From Myxococcales bacterium (GTDB lineage Bacteria; Myxococcota; UBA796; SXON01), in assembly GCA_009692585.1 (NCBI GenBank), contig SHYX01000016.1, forward strand, positions 1-64,000: a stretch of 64,000 bases of DNA, given 5' to 3'. The notes under the pieces were generated by a model that did not search any database, was not told where the DNA came from, and saw nothing but the letters and a program-made list of their open reading frames with translations. Position 1 is the first letter of the stretch. Every line of letters starts with the position of its first letter. The position numbers and the translations under genes are program-made. This document shows, in pieces, positions 59,222-64,000 of this stretch.

Positions 59222-60073
59222 TCAAACCGCGGGCATCCGGGCCGGAGTCAGGCGGGCGATGCGTTCCCCGACACGCACCGCATCTCCGGCGTTGACGGTC
59301 CACTCTACCGCCCCGGGCGGAAAGAGCAGCACCACCGTCGAGCCCATTTCGAAGCGGCCGATCTCGTCGCCGCGGCGGAGCTGGTGCGCGGGCGTGACCT
59401 CGCGGCTCGGGATGGCCTCGCCGCGGGTGTTGCTGACGATCGGGTCGAAGACGACCCGGATGCGTCCGACGCCAAAGGCTCCGACCATCACCAGCGCCAG
59501 TTGGCCGGCGGCGGTGGTGATGTGCGCGCACAGCCGCTCGTTTCGGGAGAACAGGTACGGGATCTGGCGTGTAGCCGCTGGAAACACCGGCCAGAGCGCG
59601 CCGGGGAGGTACCCAAAGCGGGTGACGGCCCCCGCGGATGGCGTGTGTACGCGGTGATAGTCGCGCGGCGACAGGTAGATCACGGCATAGGCCCCACCTT
59701 CGTAGCCCTCCTCGCCGCCGAGCAGCTCCGCCGCCGAGAAGTGCTGGGTCTCGCTCTGCGGGATGCGATCGTCGCGCACGACGCCACAGGCGTAGACCGT
59801 GCCGTCAGCCGGACTGACGATCGAGTCGGGGTGGGCGTCGATCGGCCGTAGTCCCGGCTTGAGCGCACGGGTGAAGAAGTCAACGAGCGAACCGTAGGAA
59901 GCCAAGGGGCGCTCAGCTTCATCCAGGTTCACCCCGTACTTCCAGATGTAGAAGCGCAGCGCCGTCCGCAGGAGCGGCCCCGGCAGCCGCAGCCGGGCGA
60001 GCGTGCCCATCCCATAGGAGGCGGCGTGTTTGGGCACCAGCGAGAGCGCGGACACCAGGAGCGCGTCGTTCAT
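59222..60073 (-). CDS. psd: Phosphatidylserine decarboxylase
   Basis: 283 residues from ATG 60073 (open frame upstream but without conservation). It makes phosphatidylethanolamine. Motifs: NLDEAERPLASYGSLVDFFTRALKPGLRPID, SPADGTVYACG (the DG pair), DYHRVHTPSAG with His, and the self-cleavage site FEMGSTVVLLFPPG near residue 251; Ser becomes the pyruvoyl group. TTAGCT lies nine bases before the ATG. Membrane-associated. Next to the hydroxylase: lipid genes grouped. Confidence 0.93.
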   Translation of the reverse strand: MNDALLVSALSLVPKHAASYGMGTLARLRLPGPLLRTALRFYIWKYGVNLDEAERPLASYGSLVDFFTRALKPGLRPIDAHPDSIVSPADGTVYACGVVRDDRIPQSETQHFSAAELLGGEEGYEGGAYAVIYLSPRDYHRVHTPSAGAVTRFGYLPGALWPVFPAATRQIPYLFSRNERLCAHITTAAGQLALVMVGAFGVGRIRVVFDPIVSNTRGEAIPSREVTPAHQLRRGDEIGRFEMGSTVVLLFPPGAVEWTVNAGDAVRVGERIARLTPARMPAV

Positions 60074-60182
60074 GGGCCGCGCAGCTAACGCCATCATGAA
60101 CGTGGGGGGGCGTGCCCTCCGGATGGTCCCCCATGCCACATGGCGCGTGACCCGGCGACGAACACCGGGGTAAGCCCGCGCC

Positions 60183-61202
60183 ATGCCCCGCCTCTGGTCC
60201 TGCGCGTTGCCGGCGCCGCCGGTTCCCAGCCCGCGCGTTTTGCGCGTCGTGGAGCGGGTCTGGTCGGCCATGCTCACCACGCCGCGGATGGCGGGGCCGA
60301 TCGTTTCCCGCGCGCTCCGCGAGGAACGGACCCTCGGGAGCAAGGAGCGGCCGGTCGCCGGGGACATGCTCCTGGGGCTGGTGCGCCACCAACATGCCCT
60401 CGCCCGAATCGACGTCGATCCGGTCCGGGCCTGGCTCCGGCTGGCGGAAGACGGGGTTCCCGACCTCGACGAGCCCGACGGCCCATACGCCGTGGCCCTG
60501 TCGGTACCCGGAGAGCTCGCCGAGGAATGGTGGGACCGTTTGGGCCCGGAACGGGCCGTAGACCTGGCGAAAACTCTCGCGGGCCGCGCGCCGGTCTGGC
60601 TACGCGAGCTGAGGGCTGGCGCCGAGGTTCCGGTCGCCCACACCCGGGACGGTGCGGCGATCCGGCTCGATGCGCGCGCCAACGTACAGACCTTTCCGGC
60701 CTTCCGGGCCGGGGCGCTGGAGGTCCAGGACCTCGGTAGTCAGCGGATCGCGGAGGCGGCGTTGGTCGCGCCCGGGTGTACGGTTCTGGACCTCTGCGCG
60801 GGCGCCGGCGGGAAGTCGCTCACGCTCGCGGCGCTCGGCGCGCGGGTGACGGCCTGGGACGTACGCGCCAGCGCGCTCCTCGAGCTGGCGGAGCGGGCGC
60901 GGCGGGCGCGGCTCTCGATTCGGATCGCGGAGCCCGCGGGGACCTACGACGTCGTCCTCGTGGACGCCCCTTGTAGCGGGACCGGCGTACTCCGGCGCCA
61001 TCCCGAGAATCGGTGGAAGCTGAACTACCCGGTCACGACCCAGCGCGAACTGCTCATCCAGGCGCGGCGACTGGGTGGGCGTGTCGTCTACGCCACGTGC
61101 GCGCTCACCCGTCGTGAGAACGAAGAGATTGCCGGTGAGGGCACGACCCTGTGGCCCCAGCCGGGGGGGAGCGAGGGGTACTTCTGGGCGGTGTCGCCGT
61201 GA
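60183..61202 (+). CDS. RsmB/NOP family rRNA m5C methyltransferase
   Basis: 339 residues. The N-terminal 130 residues are a helical NusB-like part. The SAM site TVLDLCAGAGGKSLTLAALG lies near 200-220. The two catalytic Cys are in DAPCSGTGVLRRHPENRW near 262 and YATCALTRRENEE near 302. The family methylates cytosine in 16S rRNA (position 967 in E. coli by RsmB) or tRNA. Shorter than E. coli RsmB (429), so the target may differ. Divergent from psd. Confidence 0.88.
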   Translation: MPRLWSCALPAPPVPSPRVLRVVERVWSAMLTTPRMAGPIVSRALREERTLGSKERPVAGDMLLGLVRHQHALARIDVDPVRAWLRLAEDGVPDLDEPDGPYAVALSVPGELAEEWWDRLGPERAVDLAKTLAGRAPVWLRELRAGAEVPVAHTRDGAAIRLDARANVQTFPAFRAGALEVQDLGSQRIAEAALVAPGCTVLDLCAGAGGKSLTLAALGARVTAWDVRASALLELAERARRARLSIRIAEPAGTYDVVLVDAPCSGTGVLRRHPENRWKLNYPVTTQRELLIQARRLGGRVVYATCALTRRENEEIAGEGTTLWPQPGGSEGYFWAVSP

Positions 61203-61216
61203 TCCAAGGGCAGAGC

Positions 61217-62209
61217 CTACGCGCCCCGACTCCGCAACGTCGCCCCGCAGAGTTTGTAGAACAGGCGCGCCGCCACGTTGCCGTCCCACTCGCCGGGCCC
61301 GACCTCGTTGACGTCGAAGGCGACGATCTCCCGCGCGTCGGCCAATCGCGCCAGCAGCCGCTGCACCTGCCGCCAGTCCAGACCTCCCGGCACGGGGGTG
61401 CCGGTCGTAGGGCACAGGGACGGTTCCATCCCATCTACGTCGAACGACACGTAGACCTGGGCCGGCAACGCGGCGATGATCTCGTCCACGACCGCGCTCC
61501 AGGCGTCCCCGTCCGCGAGGCGGGCCGCCAGCTCCGCGTCGAAGAACGTGCGCAGGCGGGGCTCCGAACGGATCAGCGCCACCTCGGCGCTCCCGACGTC
61601 CCGAATCCCGACCTGGACGACGCGTGATACATTGGGGACACATCGCAATATGTTGAACATGATGCTGGCGTGCGACCAGGTGAACCCTTCGTACGCCTCA
61701 CGGAGGTCGGCGTGCGCGTCGACGTGGAGCACGCCCACCCCAGGGAAACGCTCCGCGACGGCGCGGATGAGTCCGAACGGGCTCGAGTGGTCGCCGCCCA
61801 CGAGGGCGGGGATCTTGCCGGCGTCCAAGGTCGCGACCGCGGCGGCATAGACCAGCTCGTTCACCCGCTCGGACAGCAGGTTCACGCGTGCGGCCGCCTC
61901 GGCATCGTGCCCCAGACGCTCGATCACCCGCAGCGCGTCTGGTTCGGCCTCGGCATCCCACGCGCGAATTCGTGCGTCTTCAGGCAGGAGCGCAATGCCC
62001 GCTTGCCAGACGTCGCCGTACTCGACATCGAACAGATCGACCTGGAGGGAGGCGCTCACCAGGGAGGCGGGTCCATCGCGCGTGCCGCGGCGATAGCTCG
62101 TCGTCGCCTGCCAGGGCACCACCTGCACCTGAATGCGCGCGGTCTCGGGCGAAAACGGCAGCCCGTAGAGATTGCCCGCCGCGGCCGGGGCATCGGGGTC
62201 GAAGCTCAT
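61217..62209 (-). CDS. Agmatinase/arginase (ureohydrolase) family protein
   Basis: 330 residues. The binuclear manganese site is intact: GGDHSSPFG near 137, DAHADLREAYEGFTWSHA near 160, and SFDVDGMEP near 252. The substrate-binding loop between DVDG and GLDW fits agmatinase- or guanidinobutyrase-like enzymes more than arginase, but the exact substrate cannot be told. Length slightly over average because of an N-terminal extension. Nine bases after HMG-CoA reductase, so probably co-transcribed. A speB-type role in polyamine synthesis is one option. Confidence 0.78.
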   Translation of the reverse strand: MSFDPDAPAAAGNLYGLPFSPETARIQVQVVPWQATTSYRRGTRDGPASLVSASLQVDLFDVEYGDVWQAGIALLPEDARIRAWDAEAEPDALRVIERLGHDAEAAARVNLLSERVNELVYAAAVATLDAGKIPALVGGDHSSPFGLIRAVAERFPGVGVLHVDAHADLREAYEGFTWSHASIMFNILRCVPNVSRVVQVGIRDVGSAEVALIRSEPRLRTFFDAELAARLADGDAWSAVVDEIIAALPAQVYVSFDVDGMEPSLCPTTGTPVPGGLDWRQVQRLLARLADAREIVAFDVNEVGPGEWDGNVAARLFYKLCGATLRSRGA

Positions 62210-62218
62210 CGGGCCGGC

Positions 62219-63370
62219 CTATCTCGGGCCACGATTGCGACCGAGGCGCTCGTGGGCCGCGGCGAAATCGTCGCCGAGGAAGCTCGCCGCGAGGTTGATG
62301 TCCCCCGCGAGCAGCGCCGCGGCGGTGACGCACGCCAGCTCCCCCGCGCTCGCCGCGCCGATGAGCGCCTGGCACTCGGCGGCCGTTCCCTTCTGCGTCC
62401 CGCCCCCCACCGTCGCGCTGTGCAACGACGGCAAGTCCAGCGACGCGTAGAGGTCTTCCCCGCGCGCCTCCAACGACAGGGTGCTCGCGCAACTCTCAGC
62501 GACATAGGCGACGTCCTGCCCGGTGGCGATGTAGATTCCGGCGAGTCCGTTGGCGACTTGCAGGGCGTGGTTCGCCGTGCCCATGCGCCCGTAGGCGAGG
62601 TGGTAGTCGGTCCAGAGGTCGGCGAGGGCTGCCGCGCTGGTTCGCAGTCTGTCTCGCAAGAGGGCCCGGGGGATCGTCACCTCAGCGACCACCCACTTCC
62701 CGCGCCAATGTCGGGTGCTGGCGCGCTTCTCGGGATCGTACCCGTGGAGCGAGACCCGGGGATGGCCGGGGATCGCGGCGACGACGGCGGCGACGGCGCG
62801 GTTGACCATGTTGGCGCCGAGGGCGTCGCCGGTCGTCATGCGGAGCGTCAGCAGGAGCCGGCGTCCGAGCAGCTCCCAGGTCAGCTCCGTCACCCGCCCG
62901 ATCGTGGTGGTCGCCTCAGCGCGCGTCGTGAGTTGTTCGCGATTGTCGTCCACCCAGCGCCCCGCTGCGAGCGCGTCATCGACACGGTCGTAGGCCAGAA
63001 GCGGGAACAGCGCGTAGCCCTGCCGGAGCACCACCACGGAAACCCCGCCGGCGTCGGTGCACAGCCGGAAGCCACGCTGATAGCTCGCCACCATCGTGCC
63101 TTCGGTGGTGGCGAACGGCACCGCGTAGTCGCCGGAGAACGCGCCCCGGAGTCGCAGCGGCGAAGCGACGCCCACGGGCACTTGGGCGTACCCGATGAGG
63201 CCCTCGACATTGCCTCGGGCACCGCCGACGGGCACCGGGGCGCCGGCAAGGTGATCGGTCACCCACCCCACCCGCGTCGCGCCGAGGAAGCGAAGGCGCT
63301 CCGACACGGCCGACTGGCCCCAGTCATCGGTGGGATCGCGGGGCGGGGACGGCGGTGTGGTCGGCAGCAT
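62219..63370 (-). CDS. Hydroxymethylglutaryl-CoA reductase
   Basis: 383 residues, the length of the catalytic part of class I enzymes. It turns HMG-CoA into mevalonate. Seen: GLIGYAQVPVGVASPLRL and YAVPFATTEGTMVASYQRG with the catalytic Glu near 95, TTGDALGANMVNRAV with Asp near 184, GYDPEKRASTRHWRGK with Lys near 216, YIATGQDVAYVAES near 290, VGGGTQKGTA near 333, and the late His in AAAHERLGRNRG near 376. Divergent from the TPR gene; a 22-base gap holds both starts. Mevalonate use is a trait of myxobacteria. Confidence 0.9.
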   Translation of the reverse strand: MLPTTPPSPPRDPTDDWGQSAVSERLRFLGATRVGWVTDHLAGAPVPVGGARGNVEGLIGYAQVPVGVASPLRLRGAFSGDYAVPFATTEGTMVASYQRGFRLCTDAGGVSVVVLRQGYALFPLLAYDRVDDALAAGRWVDDNREQLTTRAEATTTIGRVTELTWELLGRRLLLTLRMTTGDALGANMVNRAVAAVVAAIPGHPRVSLHGYDPEKRASTRHWRGKWVVAEVTIPRALLRDRLRTSAAALADLWTDYHLAYGRMGTANHALQVANGLAGIYIATGQDVAYVAESCASTLSLEARGEDLYASLDLPSLHSATVGGGTQKGTAAECQALIGAASAGELACVTAAALLAGDINLAASFLGDDFAAAHERLGRNRGPR

Positions 63371-63380
63371 GAAGTTCTGT

Positions 63381-63392
63381 ATACTCGGCGGG
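63381..63392 (+). promoter_or_regulatory. -10 element of a leaderless TPR gene
   Basis: TATACT (63381-63386) lies six bases before the GTG at 63393, almost the ideal -10 and the same spacing as in front of pruA. A weak -35 (GTGGTC-like) is 17 bases upstream. Confidence 0.5.
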
Positions 63393-64000
63393 TGTCAACG
63401 TTCCTCCTACTCCTGCTCACCGCCGGCTCCCCCCCGGCCGATGCGAAAAAACCGCTCCCCGTCGCCGCCTGGCGGGTGGGTGACGCCGTCGGGGACGAAC
63501 ACAAGAAGGGCATGACCGCGCTCACGAGCGCCGACTGGGCGGCGGCGGAGGCGAGCTTCCGGTTGGTTCTGGCGGCGGAACCCGAGTGTGGCCAGGCGCT
63601 CACCGGGCTCGGGCGCGCGCTGGTGATGCAGGGGCGCGCGGCCGATGCGCTCGCACCCCTTCAGAGCGCGACGCGGCTTTTCGTCGATCAGTTGGACGCC
63701 CACCTCTGGTACGCCAAGGCCGCGTCCGCCAGCGGGGACCGGCCGACGGCGCTCTTCGAAGCCAAGGCGGCCATCGCGGTCAAGCCGGGCAACGTCGATG
63801 CGCAGCGGGTCGCGCAGGGCGTGCTGCGCGAGGAGAAGCGGCATGACGAAGCGCACGGGATGCTGGCGACGGCGCGCGCGGCCTCCAACAATCCGGCCTT
63901 CGACTGCATGGAAGGCGTGCTCTTTGCTCGCGAGGGAAAGCTCGGCGACGCTCAGCGCATGGGCACCACCTGCAGCGGCGTCCCGGACAGCACCCTGTAC
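63393..64000 (+). CDS. TPR-repeat protein, cut by the window edge
   Basis: At least 202 residues from GTG 63393. A signal peptide (VSTFLLLLLTAGSPPADA) is followed by tetratricopeptide-like helix pairs: GMTALTSADWAAAEASFRLVLAAEPECGQALTGLGRALVMQGRAADALAPL and further units to the edge. It is an envelope-located protein-interaction module. The end lies beyond the window. Confidence 0.8.

Overview
The window is a high-GC chromosomal segment, almost fully coding on both strands. It most likely comes from an uncultivated Myxococcota (deltaproteobacterial) lineage. The signs are Hanks-type kinases with HRDISPGN/HRDLKPEN loops, several lipoproteins with Asp-Thr-Gly-rich linkers after the lipobox, MYXO-CTERM-like tails (Cys motif, hydrophobic helix, Arg cluster), FG-GAP/MopE-like surface proteins, an EF-G of the mitochondrial EFG1 type and a mevalonate-pathway HMG-CoA reductase. 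No rRNA, tRNA, CRISPR array, integrase or complete insertion sequence was seen.

Left third (1-31.8 kb). A P5C dehydrogenase is followed by the tightly packed prkA-yeaH-spoVR stress module with a small fourth gene, then a membrane sulfatase/LtaS-like enzyme. A cobalamin riboswitch precedes two overlapping lipoprotein genes, one with three tandem repeats of about 110 residues. Next come an unknown winged-helix protein with a GGCT-like protein and a thioredoxin-domain protein, a GIDE-domain membrane protein, alanine dehydrogenase, two receptor-type Ser/Thr kinases, an Ig-like lipoprotein and a decaprenyl-phosphate phosphoribosyltransferase homologue. A minus-strand operon, with overlapping stop/start codons from the first exbD onward, encodes TonB-ExbB-ExbD-ExbD, a truncated haemoglobin, a peroxiredoxin-fold protein without peroxidatic cysteine, and a lipoprotein. 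XseB, a helicase-associated partner and the XPB helicase follow.

Middle (31.8-51.7 kb). LipB overlaps a dTMP kinase whose P-loop lacks the usual lysine. A secreted metallopeptidase is followed by a decayed patch with a 51-bp tandem repeat. A near-perfect ParB site (parS) lies within or beside a rhodanese gene. Then come an ATPase-SLOG fusion, an mtEFG1-type EF-G, a two-gene 4-hydroxybenzoyl-CoA-reductase-like molybdoenzyme with the Fe-S and Mo subunits fused, two formylglycine-generating-enzyme-like proteins, a heme-binding beta-barrel protein, chorismate synthase and the TldD/TldE protease pair.

Right end (51.7-64 kb). Two frameshifted minus-strand pseudogenes lie next to an acyltransferase. 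A DUF1704 metallopeptidase and a NifU-type protein converge, and an FG-GAP surface-protein gene has been inserted between them, bounded by a 26-bp direct repeat made of their shared 3' ends. Then come a Nudix protein with a degenerate motif, a secreted unknown, a fatty-acid hydroxylase, phosphatidylserine decarboxylase, an RsmB-like methyltransferase, an agmatinase-family enzyme, HMG-CoA reductase and a truncated TPR protein.

Two genome habits stand out. Neighbouring genes are very often coupled by GTGA, ATGA or TTGA overlaps. Many first genes have a TAnnCT-like -10 element only 6-9 bases before the start codon, which suggests widespread leaderless transcripts.
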